From positions 1 through 15,401 of the forward strand of contig CAYQDF010000074.1 of NCBI GenBank assembly GCA_964416175.1: a stretch of DNA of 15,401 nucleotides, in the 5' to 3' direction. Of the stretch, positions 4,976 to 13,845 are shown one piece after another. The stretch comes from CAYQDF01 sp964416175. GTDB taxonomy: Bacteria > Chloroflexota > Anaerolineae > Anaerolineales > UBA4823. The notes under the pieces are model-generated. The model was not told the DNA's origin. It did not search any database and saw only the letters and a program-made list of their open reading frames with translations. The position numbers and the translations under genes were made by a program. The number at the start of each line of letters is the position of its first letter. Position 1 is the first letter of the stretch.

Positions 4976-7900
4976 ATGCTTAATAGAATCGTGCGCGTAT
5001 TTGGGGGTGACCCCAACAAACGCCAGATCGAAAAAACCTCCGCGACGGTCGAGGTCATCAATTCCCTGGAGCCGCAATACGAATCTTTCGCCGATGAGCA
5101 GCTGCTCGCGATGACTGCGAGCTTCCGCCGGCGACTGGCGCTGGGTGAGACACTCGACGATATCCTGCCGGATGCGTTCGCTGTGGTGCGAGAAGCCAGC
5201 AAGCGCACCCTGGGTCAGCGCCACTACGATGTGCAGCTGATCGGCGGGATCGCCCTGCACGAGGGCAAGATCGCCGAGATGCGCACCGGCGAAGGCAAAA
5301 CGCTGGTGGCGACCCTCCCGCTGTATTTGAACGCGCTGGCGCTCAACCCGGCGTGGACCGAACTTGCCCGGGGGCGGTGGGGTGATGATCCGGAACGCTG
5401 GGAGTTCGTCCCGCTCGAAGATACCCCGGTCGGGCAGGGTGTCCACCTGATCACCGTCAACGATTACCTGGCGCGCCGTGATGCACGCTGGATGGGAGGG
5501 ATCTACACCGCCCTCGGACTGGAGGTCGGGGTGTTGCAGATGGCGGCCCGCACCGAGAACGGTAAGAAAGCTTTTATCGTCGACTTCACGCGTGAATCCC
5601 CGCATGAAGACCAGCACCACCTGCGCATGGTTCGCAGGCAGGAAGCCTACGCAGCGGACATCACGTACGGCACCAACAGCGAATTCGGCTTCGACTACCT
5701 GAGGGACAACATGACGATGAGGCTGGAGGACCGTGTCCAACGCGGCCATGCCTACGCCATCATCGATGAAGTGGACAATGTGCTGATCGACGAGGCGCGC
5801 ACTCCGCTGATCATCTCCGGGCCAGCTCATGACGACACGGAATGGTACCTGCGCATGGCGCAGGTGGTGAGAGGGCTCAACCCGGAAGACTACGAGATCA
5901 GCGAGCGCGACCGGACAGTGACCCTGACCGAGGTCGGTGAAGCGCACGTCGAAGAGCTGCTGGGGATGCCGCTGCGCGACCCGGAGCGCCCGGAGGACGT
6001 GACACCCGAACAGGCGCGCTTGATGGGCTATCTGGAACAGGCGCTCCGTGCCCAGCACCTGTTTAAGCGCAACAAGGACTATCTGGTCCAGGCGGGCAAA
6101 GTGATCATTATCGACGAGTTCACCGGGCGGCTGATGCCCGGGCGGCGCTGGTCGGATGGTCTGCACCAGGCAGTTGAGGCGAAGGAGGGGGTCAGGGTGC
6201 AGCGGGAGAACGTGACCTATGCCACGATCACCATCCAGAACTACTTCCGCATGTACCGCAAACTGGCCGGTATGACCGGAACAGCAGTCACCGAGGCGGA
6301 GGAATTCAACAAGATCTACAACCTCGAAGTGCTGGCGATCCCGACGAACCTGGAATACATCGCCTCGCGCCCGGACACAGACCTGATCGAAGTCGAAGCC
6401 CGGGATGAGAAGGGTTATAAATTCAGTTATTACACATATAAAAGCGATCCCACGGCGAGACCGGTTTACTGGCGGCGCAAGGATTATCCAGACGTGGTCT
6501 ACCGTACGCTGGAGGCCAAGCTGCGGGCCATCACCAAAGAGATCATGCACAACCACGCGCAGGGGCGTCCGGTGTTGGTGGGCACAACCTCGGTTGAGCT
6601 GTCCGAGCGCATCTCCAACCGGTTACGTGCCGAGCCGGTCCGCCGCCTGGCGCTCGTTTCTCTGCTGCGGCAGGCGTGGATGGCGGCGCATGGGCGGCAA
6701 GAAGACGGGCGGGCCATCCCCGAACTGGAATATCTGAACGCGCCGCTCGACCAGTTGCCGATCCCCGAGATGCGCAGGATGGCGCGCGAACTGGAGCTGG
6801 CATTCAACCCCGAATCGCCTGAGAACCTCCAACGCCTGCTGGGAATTCTCGAGCTGGAGGATGCGGATGCTGCCCGGCTGGCGAATATCCTGGCGGCCGG
6901 CATCCCCCACCAGGTGCTCAACGCCCGCAAGCACACCGAGGAGAGCCAGATCATCGCCGGGGCGGGGGCGTTTGGGGCGGTGACGATCGCGACCAACATG
7001 GCGGGGCGCGGCGTCGACATCAAACTGGGCGGAGAGCTGGCGGACGAGATCACGGCGGCGGTCAGCCGGGTGCTCCGCCGGAGCGGGATTGCCGAACCCT
7101 ATGACCTCACTCTTGAGGAGAAGCGCCAGGCTTTGCTGGCGCTGGAGCCGGCAGACTACGGAATTTATGAGCCGGAGATCAGGTATTTCCTCCAGTACAT
7201 GGAGGAGATGCAGCGCGTGCGCGATCTGGGCGGGCTGCACGTGATCGGTTCGGAACGCCACGAATCGCGGCGCATCGACAACCAGCTGCGTGGCCGCGCC
7301 GCGCGCCAGGGCGACCCCGGATCCTCGCGGTTCTACCTTTCGATGGAAGACGAGCTGATGCGCTTGTTCGGCGGGCAGCAGGCGGAGAATCTGATGCAGC
7401 GCATGCGGATCGATGACGAAATGCCGCTCGAGATGGGGCTTGTCGGGCGGATCGTGGAGCAGTCCCAGGCGCGCGTGGAGGGCGCGAACTTTGATGTCCG
7501 CAAGCACCTCCTTGAGTACGATGACGTGCTGAACACCCAGCGCGCCAAGATCTACGAACAAAGGAACCGCATCTTCACCAAGGACGACCTGAGCGAGGAT
7601 GTCACGGAGATGCTCCAGGCGGAGATCAACCGGCGTGTCCCGGACGCCCTCCAGGACTCGGAAGGTCCGTGGCGTTTGCTGGCCTGGCTGGACCAGATCC
7701 AGCCAGCCTTGACCGTCAACGGCTATATCTATCCCTCCTACCCGCTCCGGCTGCTGGTTGGCCATATATTGAGCCAGGAAGGCGCTGAGATCAGAGCGCA
7801 GGATCTGGGAGTACTTGCTCACCCATCCACGGAGGGCAATCTGAAGTCGGGGATCGGCGATCCTCCAGCTGAGATCAGCCGGGAGGCGGCCCGGAAAGCT

Positions 7901-9226
7901 TTACTCCGGCTTGCGGAGGACAGCCTCAAGGCGGAGGAAGAGCACCTGCTCGCCAGCGTCGAGAATCTCCTCGAAGCGGCGCGCGAGCGTTTCGAAGCTC
8001 AGCTTCAGGAACGCCTCGAGACGATCGATACGTTCCTGGAAGGGACCATCCTGGACGAAACGGACGGTAGAGATCCCCGGCGCATCGTCGACGAACTTTC
8101 GGAACAGATCCACCTGCCGCTGAAGCTGTCGCCGGAGGAGCAGCGCGCTTTGCGAGATGACCCAGAGGAGGCGGAAGAGATCCTGCGCGCCCATGTAACC
8201 AGCCTGCTGGCCGACCAATCGATCACACGCCTGGTTGGCGCAGTCGAGCGAAGGCTGGATGAGGAGCTGGACCTTAACCGTGCGCAGCTGCCGGGCGACT
8301 GGGACGAACTGAGCAACCTCATCCTGGCGGCGCTCCAGACCGGGTTCGAACGCCGGCGGCAGCGCCTGGTGGGGAGTGGCGATGGCGACGGGCAGATCGC
8401 ACGCGACCTGGACAACCTGCTTTCCAGGGGCGAGGCGCCCCTCACTCCCGTCCAGGTGCTCGGCCTGTTGATTCAATTGCCGCAGGGATCGCGGGCGATG
8501 TTCGATAAACGCACTCACCGCCGTGTCTGGCGCCGGACGACACGGCTGACCTACTATTATGCCGCCGCACGGCTCCTGGATGGTCGAGATCCAGAGGAGC
8601 TGACCGAGGAGATACTCAACCATCTGCAAGGCGCTCAGGCCGCCATGCGTTTCGCCTGGGGGCGCAGCGAATGGGAACGGCTGGCGCCAACCCGTCCCAG
8701 CGACCTGGACCAGACCACCCAGCGCGGTCTGCAGCGCAGGTTTGGCGAAGCCCGCTTCGGCGAAATCAGGGGATCCCCGCTGCAAGAGCTCCCAGGAGAT
8801 GAGCGCATCGCAGTGATCGATGAGCTCGGACGCCAGGCGCTCACTGAGATCTACCGCCAGCTGCTGCTGGGGGTGATCTCGGAGCTGTGGGTCGAGTACC
8901 TGACCAACATGGAAGCTTTGCGGGTGTCTATAGGATTGGAGGCGTACGCGCAGCGCGACCCGCTCGTCCAGTATAAAAATCGGGCGTTTGCCATGTTCCG
9001 CGAGCTGCTCGACAACATGCGCACCGGCGTGGTGACGCGCATGTTTACCTATCAGCCGCGGGATTTGAGCAGTGTCCGCACGACGGTATCGACCCAGCGC
9101 AGTGAAACTCCCGAACCAGCGGCCGTCGCGGCGGAGAGCAGCGCTTCCCGCGCCCCGGTCAAAGAGTCCCGCCAGCCGGCGCCGAAGAGCGGGGGCAAGA
9201 GCAGGCGCAAGCGGCGAAGAAGGTAG
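4976..9226 (+). CDS. secA: Preprotein translocase ATPase SecA, unusually long form
   Basis: Motor ATPase that pushes unfolded preproteins through SecYEG at the inner membrane. Product 1416 aa, against about 800-900 usually. Seen: Walker A MRTGEGKTL (102-110), TVNDYLARRDA (160-170), TYGTNSEFGFDYLRDNM (230-246, preprotein cross-linking region follows), DEVD Walker B (264-267), GRLMPGRRWSDGLHQAVEAKEG (384-405 region), AGMTGTA (431-437), TNMAGRGVDI (673-682), and GSERHESRRIDNQLRGRAARQGDPGSS (758-784), the second motor domain's motifs. Extra blocks lie at about 123-155, 195-222 and 555-640. The helical wing between LEYDDVLNTQRAKIYEQRN (846-864) and LWVEYLTNMEALRVSIGLEAYAQRDP (1304-1329) is about 300 residues longer than in E. 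coli. The C-terminal zinc motif is absent, replaced by a basic tail KSGGKSRRKRRRR. Start ATG 4976 fits the family N-terminus and the promoter; it has only a weak AGGTAG ribosome site. Confidence 0.96.
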   Translation: MLNRIVRVFGGDPNKRQIEKTSATVEVINSLEPQYESFADEQLLAMTASFRRRLALGETLDDILPDAFAVVREASKRTLGQRHYDVQLIGGIALHEGKIAEMRTGEGKTLVATLPLYLNALALNPAWTELARGRWGDDPERWEFVPLEDTPVGQGVHLITVNDYLARRDARWMGGIYTALGLEVGVLQMAARTENGKKAFIVDFTRESPHEDQHHLRMVRRQEAYAADITYGTNSEFGFDYLRDNMTMRLEDRVQRGHAYAIIDEVDNVLIDEARTPLIISGPAHDDTEWYLRMAQVVRGLNPEDYEISERDRTVTLTEVGEAHVEELLGMPLRDPERPEDVTPEQARLMGYLEQALRAQHLFKRNKDYLVQAGKVIIIDEFTGRLMPGRRWSDGLHQAVEAKEGVRVQRENVTYATITIQNYFRMYRKLAGMTGTAVTEAEEFNKIYNLEVLAIPTNLEYIASRPDTDLIEVEARDEKGYKFSYYTYKSDPTARPVYWRRKDYPDVVYRTLEAKLRAITKEIMHNHAQGRPVLVGTTSVELSERISNRLRAEPVRRLALVSLLRQAWMAAHGRQEDGRAIPELEYLNAPLDQLPIPEMRRMARELELAFNPESPENLQRLLGILELEDADAARLANILAAGIPHQVLNARKHTEESQIIAGAGAFGAVTIATNMAGRGVDIKLGGELADEITAAVSRVLRRSGIAEPYDLTLEEKRQALLALEPADYGIYEPEIRYFLQYMEEMQRVRDLGGLHVIGSERHESRRIDNQLRGRAARQGDPGSSRFYLSMEDELMRLFGGQQAENLMQRMRIDDEMPLEMGLVGRIVEQSQARVEGANFDVRKHLLEYDDVLNTQRAKIYEQRNRIFTKDDLSEDVTEMLQAEINRRVPDALQDSEGPWRLLAWLDQIQPALTVNGYIYPSYPLRLLVGHILSQEGAEIRAQDLGVLAHPSTEGNLKSGIGDPPAEISREAARKALLRLAEDSLKAEEEHLLASVENLLEAARERFEAQLQERLETIDTFLEGTILDETDGRDPRRIVDELSEQIHLPLKLSPEEQRALRDDPEEAEEILRAHVTSLLADQSITRLVGAVERRLDEELDLNRAQLPGDWDELSNLILAALQTGFERRRQRLVGSGDGDGQIARDLDNLLSRGEAPLTPVQVLGLLIQLPQGSRAMFDKRTHRRVWRRTTRLTYYYAAARLLDGRDPEELTEEILNHLQGAQAAMRFAWGRSEWERLAPTRPSDLDQTTQRGLQRRFGEARFGEIRGSPLQELPGDERIAVIDELGRQALTEIYRQLLLGVISELWVEYLTNMEALRVSIGLEAYAQRDPLVQYKNRAFAMFRELLDNMRTGVVTRMFTYQPRDLSSVRTTVSTQRSETPEPAAVAAESSASRAPVKESRQPAPKSGGKSRRKRRRR

Positions 9227-10335
9227 TGCGCAGAAAGGACGGCGCTGACCAGTTGGCTCCTGAAGAGCAACCCCCCTACAGGAAAGGCGAGGACCCGGAG
9301 GCGGGTGATTTTTATCGGTCTCTGCCCAAGGTGGAGCTGCACCGTCATCTCGAAGGCTCGCTGCGTCTGGTCACACTGCTGGAAGTGGCGCGGGCTCACG
9401 GGATCGACCTGCTGGGGACAGATCGACTGCGGCCTCTGGTCCAGGTCGACGCCGACGACCCGCTCACTTCCCAAAATTTCCTCGCCAAGTTTGCAACCCT
9501 GCGCCGGTTCTACCGCTCGCCCGACGTGATCGCCCGCATCACCCAGGAAGCGGTGGCGGACGCTGCGGCGGACAACATCCGCTATCTGGAGCTGCGCTTC
9601 ACGCCGGCTGCCCTGAGCAAGGCGGAAAACTTCCCCCTCCACGAAGTCATCGATTGGGTGATCGAAGGGGCGAGGCAGGCTGAGGCGGCTTCAGGGGTGA
9701 TCACGCGCCTGATCGCCAGCGTCAACCGGCACGAAAGCCCCGAACTGGCAGCTCAAGTCGCTTCGCTGGCAGTGGAAAGGCGCCATGCGGGGATCGTCGG
9801 GCTGGACCTGGCGGGGAACGAGGCCAGTTTCCCTGCTTCTCCCTTCGCAGGGATCTTCCGTGAAGCGCGGGAGGCCGGGCTGAACATCACCGTACACGCC
9901 GGGGAATGGGGGGGCGCAGGGAACGTCGCCCAGGCGATCACCATGCTCCACGCTCAGCGCATCGGGCACGGCGTGCGAGTCATGGAAGACCAGGCGGTGG
10001 TGGCACTCGCCCGAGAACGTGGGACGACCTTCGAGGTATGCATTACGAGCAACTACCAGACCGGGGTGGTGCCGGCCCTGAACGATCATCCAATTCGGAG
10101 CATGCTGGCCGCCAGCCTGGACGTAACGCTCAACACGGACGACCCCAGTATCTCACAGATTACCCTGAGCGACGAATACCGGCTGGCCTGTGAAAAGTTC
10201 GCGATCTCGCTGGCGGTGCTGCGGGAGAGGACGGTGGCTGCGGCGCGGGCGGCGTTCATCCCGGAAGCTGAGCGCCAGAGCCTGGCGGCGGCGATCGAGC
10301 GGGATTTTCCAGTGCGATTCAATGATTCCCTCTGA
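9226..10335 (+). CDS. add: Adenosine deaminase family hydrolase
   Basis: Zinc amidohydrolase of 369 aa, expected to deaminate adenosine (or a related adenine nucleoside) to the inosine product in purine salvage, in the cytoplasm. Seen: metal-binding HRH in LPKVELHRHLEGS (His39, His41), VGLDLAGNE (191-199), HAGE (His224, catalytic Glu227), RIGHG (His248), TSNYQTG (274-280) and LNTDDPS (metal Asp305 area). All key residues of the family are present. The start is GTG at 9226, overlapping the secA stop by one base (TAGTG), so translation is probably coupled; no other start lies close enough to the N-terminal metal motif except a TTG at 9253. The C-terminal codons overlap the convergent surE by 17 bp. 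Aminodeoxyfutalosine deaminase is a related alternative that sequence alone does not exclude. Confidence 0.85.
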   Translation: MRRKDGADQLAPEEQPPYRKGEDPEAGDFYRSLPKVELHRHLEGSLRLVTLLEVARAHGIDLLGTDRLRPLVQVDADDPLTSQNFLAKFATLRRFYRSPDVIARITQEAVADAAADNIRYLELRFTPAALSKAENFPLHEVIDWVIEGARQAEAASGVITRLIASVNRHESPELAAQVASLAVERRHAGIVGLDLAGNEASFPASPFAGIFREAREAGLNITVHAGEWGGAGNVAQAITMLHAQRIGHGVRVMEDQAVVALARERGTTFEVCITSNYQTGVVPALNDHPIRSMLAASLDVTLNTDDPSISQITLSDEYRLACEKFAISLAVLRERTVAAARAAFIPEAERQSLAAAIERDFPVRFNDSL

Positions 10336-11131
10336 GAAGACGCTCCAGCTCAGCGAACTCCACCCGGGAGGTCAAATCCAGGCTGAGCGGGGTCACCGAG
10401 ACAATGCGCTTGATGCGCACTGCATACACATCCGAGTCGACCTGGTCGTCGGCTGGGTCGCCTGACACACGGTAGCTGACGATGCCGGGCTGCTCCCATG
10501 AATCTCTCTGCGGAGGCACCGGTTCGTAATAGGTGATCCGTGAAAGGCGGGTGATCTCCCAGGGGGTATCCGGCGTTGCGCCTGCCGGAATGTCAATTTT
10601 GAGCACATGCACGTCGGTCGGCAGACGTTTTTCGATGAGCAGGCGACCGAAATAAGCGGTGAAATACCCGGCGGCGGAAAAGTCCACCTCCGCAGAATGG
10701 GTGAAATGGTACTCACGTCCGGTTTCCTGGGAGACTGCCAGGGCGGGGATGCCCAGAGCGGCGGCTTCCAATGCCGCGCCGACGGTGCCTGAGATGGTGA
10801 TCCCTATTCCCAGGTTCTCACCGTAATTGATCCCCGAGACGGCCAGCGCCGGTCTTTCGGGCAGGATCTCCAGCACCGCGTGCAGGACGGCCTGCGCAGG
10901 GGTCCCACCGACAGCGTAGACCGTCCATTCCTGCCCATTGACGTTCATGGTCTGCTGGCTGATCAGCCCGTCAGAGGTGTAGGGAAGGCTGCGCCCCGCA
11001 CCGGAAAACTGGTCGCGCGGGGCGACCACGTTCACGTACCCAAGCGGCGAGAGGGCTTTCGCCGCCGTCCACAGCCCGGGAGAGGCGATCCCGTCGTCGT
11101 TGGTGAGGAGGATCTGGTTTGGTTTCATCAT
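10319..11131 (-). CDS. surE: 5'/3'-nucleotidase SurE
   Basis: A metal-dependent nucleoside monophosphate phosphatase of 270 aa, of the SurE survival protein family. Seen: N-terminal ILLTNDDG (7-14) with the acidic metal pair Asp12-Asp13, VVAPRDQFSGAGRS (35-48) with Ser43, and SGINYGENLG (99-108) with metal-binding Asn102, followed by ISGTVGAALEAA (113-124). Length is normal. The start at 11131 has a second ATG directly after it (11128). It stands one base after the stop of the upstream FAD enzyme (TGAGATG), so it is the second gene of a minus-strand pair and probably translated by coupling, as no clear Shine-Dalgarno sequence is visible. It faces the adenosine-deaminase gene tail to tail; both act on nucleosides or nucleotides, which may be coincidence. 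Confidence 0.93.
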   Translation of the reverse strand: MMKPNQILLTNDDGIASPGLWTAAKALSPLGYVNVVAPRDQFSGAGRSLPYTSDGLISQQTMNVNGQEWTVYAVGGTPAQAVLHAVLEILPERPALAVSGINYGENLGIGITISGTVGAALEAAALGIPALAVSQETGREYHFTHSAEVDFSAAGYFTAYFGRLLIEKRLPTDVHVLKIDIPAGATPDTPWEITRLSRITYYEPVPPQRDSWEQPGIVSYRVSGDPADDQVDSDVYAVRIKRIVSVTPLSLDLTSRVEFAELERLLRGNH

Positions 11132-11132
11132 C

Positions 11133-12269
11133 TCAGGATGCCTGGGTCAGAGAGAGGGATCTGAGCCAGGCGGCCCAGTTTCCAATAGTCCACAGTACAT
11201 TCATGAACAGGCTGCTCCAGCAGCCACGGTAGCTCCACCACGCCACGCACCAGCGCAGGAGCAGGTAGCGCCCGACCTCCGAGGTGAACAGGCGGCGCTT
11301 GTAGTTCCGAAAGGAAAAATCCTGGCGGGCAAAAGCCTCCTGGATGGCGATCGCGGCGGGCTTCCCGTAAGCAAGGGCTGGGGCGATGCCTTCCCCGAAC
11401 AGGGGGTCGCCCCCCGCTGCGTCGCCGACGAGCAACAGGCGTGGGGCGGCAAACCGGCTGCGCGGGCTGAACCAGTGGATCGGGTGGCCCTGGAACCGGG
11501 AGGACGCTTCCGCCAGTTTCGATGGACCAAGTCCCGCTTTGAGCAGCCCAGGCAGATCCGCCCGGTCCCGCCGTTCAACCAGCCGCGCGTCGTACACCCC
11601 GCAATTGAGCACCGGGCTGCCGTCCACCCACGAGGGGAACTCCCAGAAGTAGCCCTGGAGGGATTGATGCACCGGGGAGAATTCGAACAAGGCGTAGCGC
11701 TCGGAGAAATGGGGGGCGCCCGCCGCGGCGGGGGAGAGGACTTCCAGCAAGCGCGCGACCCTGGCCTTCGAACCGGGCCCGTTCACCAATCGCCGGGTGA
11801 GACCCTTGCTGCCGTCGGCCCCGACCACTACCTGCGCCCGGTAGCGCTCCTGGTTGGTCTCAACCAGAACGCCAGAGGAATCAACGGAGAGGTTGGTCAC
11901 AGCCTCGTTTTCCTTCAGGATGACCCCGCGTTGTCGCGCCTGATCCGCCAGGAATGCGTCCAGCTGGGGACGGTGGTAAACGACGAACATCGGCCGCTCC
12001 CGGACGTGGATGGTCCTCCCCCGGTAGACGAGCTGCACGTCGTCCACCTCTGCGCCCGGGATGGGAAGCGGATATTCGAATCCCAGGTCCTCGAGGGCGC
12101 GCAGGCCGAGGAGGGTCACCCCCCCGCCGCACAGCTTGGGGCGCGGGTGGGCAGCCTTTTCGAGGAGGAGCATGCGCTGGCTCCAGGAGGGGTCGGAGCG
12201 GAGCAGGTGCATGGCGGTCGAGAGGCCCGCCGGCCCGCTGCCGACGATGAGCAGATCAAAATGTTCCAT
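11133..12269 (-). CDS. Geranylgeranyl-reductase-like FAD-dependent oxidoreductase
   Basis: A flavoprotein of 378 aa. Seen: N-terminal Rossmann dinucleotide motif VGSGPAG (9-15), KLCGGGV (45-51), the cysteine-containing loop typical of geranylgeranyl reductases, VVVGADGS (147-154), and LLLVGDAAGGDPLFGEGI (278-295), the second FAD-binding motif. The last 50 residues are rich in Trp and Leu (RYLLLRWCVAWWSYRG, then LFMNVLWTIGNWAAWL), suggesting contact with the membrane. Such enzymes reduce double bonds of isoprenoid chains of lipids, chlorophyll or quinones; the actual substrate here is not visible. Start ATG 12269 is preceded by AGGAAC. It heads a two-gene unit with surE (one-base gap) and diverges from the sugar kinase across a 29-bp gap. 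A generic FAD monooxygenase-like role is the alternative. Confidence 0.85.
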   Translation of the reverse strand: MEHFDLLIVGSGPAGLSTAMHLLRSDPSWSQRMLLLEKAAHPRPKLCGGGVTLLGLRALEDLGFEYPLPIPGAEVDDVQLVYRGRTIHVRERPMFVVYHRPQLDAFLADQARQRGVILKENEAVTNLSVDSSGVLVETNQERYRAQVVVGADGSKGLTRRLVNGPGSKARVARLLEVLSPAAAGAPHFSERYALFEFSPVHQSLQGYFWEFPSWVDGSPVLNCGVYDARLVERRDRADLPGLLKAGLGPSKLAEASSRFQGHPIHWFSPRSRFAAPRLLLVGDAAGGDPLFGEGIAPALAYGKPAAIAIQEAFARQDFSFRNYKRRLFTSEVGRYLLLRWCVAWWSYRGCWSSLFMNVLWTIGNWAAWLRSLSLTQAS

Positions 12270-12280
12270 GGGTAGTTCCT

Positions 12281-12288
12281 ATTATAAT
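12281..12288. promoter_or_regulatory. Palindromic -10 element shared by two divergent genes
   Basis: ATTATAAT at 12281-12288 reads the same on both strands, so TATAAT is present at 12283-12288 (+) and 12286-12281 (-). It is the only AT-rich stretch in the 29-bp gap between the FAD enzyme and the kinase. Starts would fall near 12295 (+) and 12275 (-), only about 4-6 bases before each ATG, so both mRNAs would be nearly leaderless. No good -35 box is seen on either side. Confidence 0.45.
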
Positions 12289-12298
12289 TCCTTCCATC

Positions 12299-13798
12299 AT
12301 GGGGACTTTCCTGCTCGGCCTCGACCTCGGCACCACGCACTGCAAAGCCGGATTGTTCGGCCAGGATGGGCGGCTGGTGAAGGTTTCGAGCCGCCGTTCG
12401 CAGGCGCGCCGCTTGCCCTCTGGGGAGGCTTTCTACGATCCGCAGGAGGTGTGGAAGACGGCTGCGGCTGCCCTGCGGGAGGCGATCGATGGTGTCCCGC
12501 CCGAGGAGATCGACGGGGTCGGCATCGCCAGCATGGCCGAGAGCGGGCTGCTGGTCGATCGGGCAACCGGCGCGCCCCGCACGGGGATGGTCCCCTGGTT
12601 CGACCCGGCGGCGACGCCGCAAGCCGAGTTGCTGCTGCGAGCCGGGGACCCGGTGGAGCGTTTCTGCCGGACGGGCATCCGTCCCAATTTCAAGTGCAGC
12701 CTGGCCAAGCTCCTGCGGCTGCGCGAGCAGGACCCTGCCTCCCTCGCTGGGGCGGTCTGGCTGAACGCCGCCGACTACCTGGCGTTCCGCCTGGCGGGGA
12801 CGATGGCGACGGACCCTTCGCTGGCGGTCCGCACGTACGCCTTCGACCTCGGCAGGAAAGACTGGGATGCGGACTGGCTGACGACGCTGCAAATACCTCC
12901 AGCGATATTCGCCCAGCTTCGCGCCAGCGGGCAACCTGTGGGCGAGGTCCACCGCGAGGCTGCGGCAGGAACAGGGCTCAGGGAGGGCACGCCCGTAGCG
13001 GTCTGCGGTCACGACCACGTGTGCGCGGCGTACGCTGCCGGGGCAGTCGATCCCGGACTGGTTTTCGATTCGATGGGCACGGCGGAGGCGCTGGTGGGCG
13101 CATTTCCGGCGCGGCCTCTGGGAGAAGGCGATTACCGTTCGGGGCTGGCATACGGTCCCCACGTCGTCCGTGGATTGCATTACTGGATGGGTGGGCTTTC
13201 GGCCTCGGGAGGGTCGGTCGAGTGGCTGCGTGGTATCCTGGGCGAGCCTGCCTTATCTTACGGTGAGCTGGAGTCCCTGCTCGCCGGGGCTGGATCAGAG
13301 CCGACCGGCATCCTGTACTTCCCGTATCTCTCCGGCAGCGGTTCGCCGCACGCGGACCTGCGGGTGAGGGCGGCTTTCGTGGGGCTAAAAGCGGGCCACG
13401 GGCGGGAGGCGCTGGTCAAGGCAGTGTTCGAGGGGACGGCTTTCGAAGTGGAGTTTATCCGCCGCCGGGCGGAGGAAGTGCTGGGAACACCCATCCAGAA
13501 GCTGGCGGTTTCCGGTGGCGGGACGCGCAACCGGGGTTGGATGCAGATCAAGGCCGACGTCTCCGGCTGCGCGATCGAGGTCCTGGAAATGCCCGAGGCG
13601 ACCCTGCTCGGCGCGGCTTTGCTGGCAGGAGTGGGAGTGGGCGTGTTTTCCGGAGCAGCAGAGGCCCTGGCCGGGATCGCTCGCCCCGCGGTCGATGTGT
13701 ACTTGCCTGAAGAGGGCAGACACCGGATTTACAGGGAGCTGTATAAAAGCGGTTTTCTGGCTTTGCAGGAGCCGCTAAGGAGGGTTGGAATAAAATAA
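12299..13798 (+). CDS. FGGY-family carbohydrate kinase
   Basis: ATP-dependent sugar kinase of 499 aa, xylulokinase-like in layout; it transfers phosphate to a sugar or sugar alcohol that cannot be named from sequence. Seen: first ATP phosphate motif LLGLDLGTTHCKAG (5-18), substrate-side IASMAESGLL (76-85), CGHDHVCAAYAAG (236-248) with Asp239 as likely catalytic base, DSMGTAEAL (257-265), and adenosine motif VSGGGTRNRGWMQIKADVSG (404-423). Length is normal for the family (about 490-520). ATG 12299 is the only start that keeps the N-terminal strand intact. There is no Shine-Dalgarno sequence, and a -10 element ends only 10 bases upstream, so the message may be leaderless. It stands alone on this strand; the next gene is a mobile-element remnant. 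No sugar transporter or isomerase is near to show its substrate. Confidence 0.9.
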   Translation: MGTFLLGLDLGTTHCKAGLFGQDGRLVKVSSRRSQARRLPSGEAFYDPQEVWKTAAAALREAIDGVPPEEIDGVGIASMAESGLLVDRATGAPRTGMVPWFDPAATPQAELLLRAGDPVERFCRTGIRPNFKCSLAKLLRLREQDPASLAGAVWLNAADYLAFRLAGTMATDPSLAVRTYAFDLGRKDWDADWLTTLQIPPAIFAQLRASGQPVGEVHREAAAGTGLREGTPVAVCGHDHVCAAYAAGAVDPGLVFDSMGTAEALVGAFPARPLGEGDYRSGLAYGPHVVRGLHYWMGGLSASGGSVEWLRGILGEPALSYGELESLLAGAGSEPTGILYFPYLSGSGSPHADLRVRAAFVGLKAGHGREALVKAVFEGTAFEVEFIRRRAEEVLGTPIQKLAVSGGGTRNRGWMQIKADVSGCAIEVLEMPEATLLGAALLAGVGVGVFSGAAEALAGIARPAVDVYLPEEGRHRIYRELYKSGFLALQEPLRRVGIK

Positions 13799-13845
13799 GG
13801 AAAAACCACACGTCATAAACATCGCGGCTGGTTTATCCGTACAGG

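Noticed and set aside
4856..6556. A 566-codon open frame on the minus strand antisense to secA, with others at 6623-7822 and 7901-8785.
   Set aside because: They mirror the codon pattern of the GC-rich secA gene, have no recognisable domains or ribosome sites, and secA has full family motifs throughout.
11100..13266. Long open frames antisense to the FAD enzyme (plus strand, 11100-12275) and across the kinase (12061-13266 plus, 12116-13180 minus).
   Set aside because: Low-complexity Arg/Gly/Pro-rich translations without motifs; the real genes on the other strand or frame are clear.
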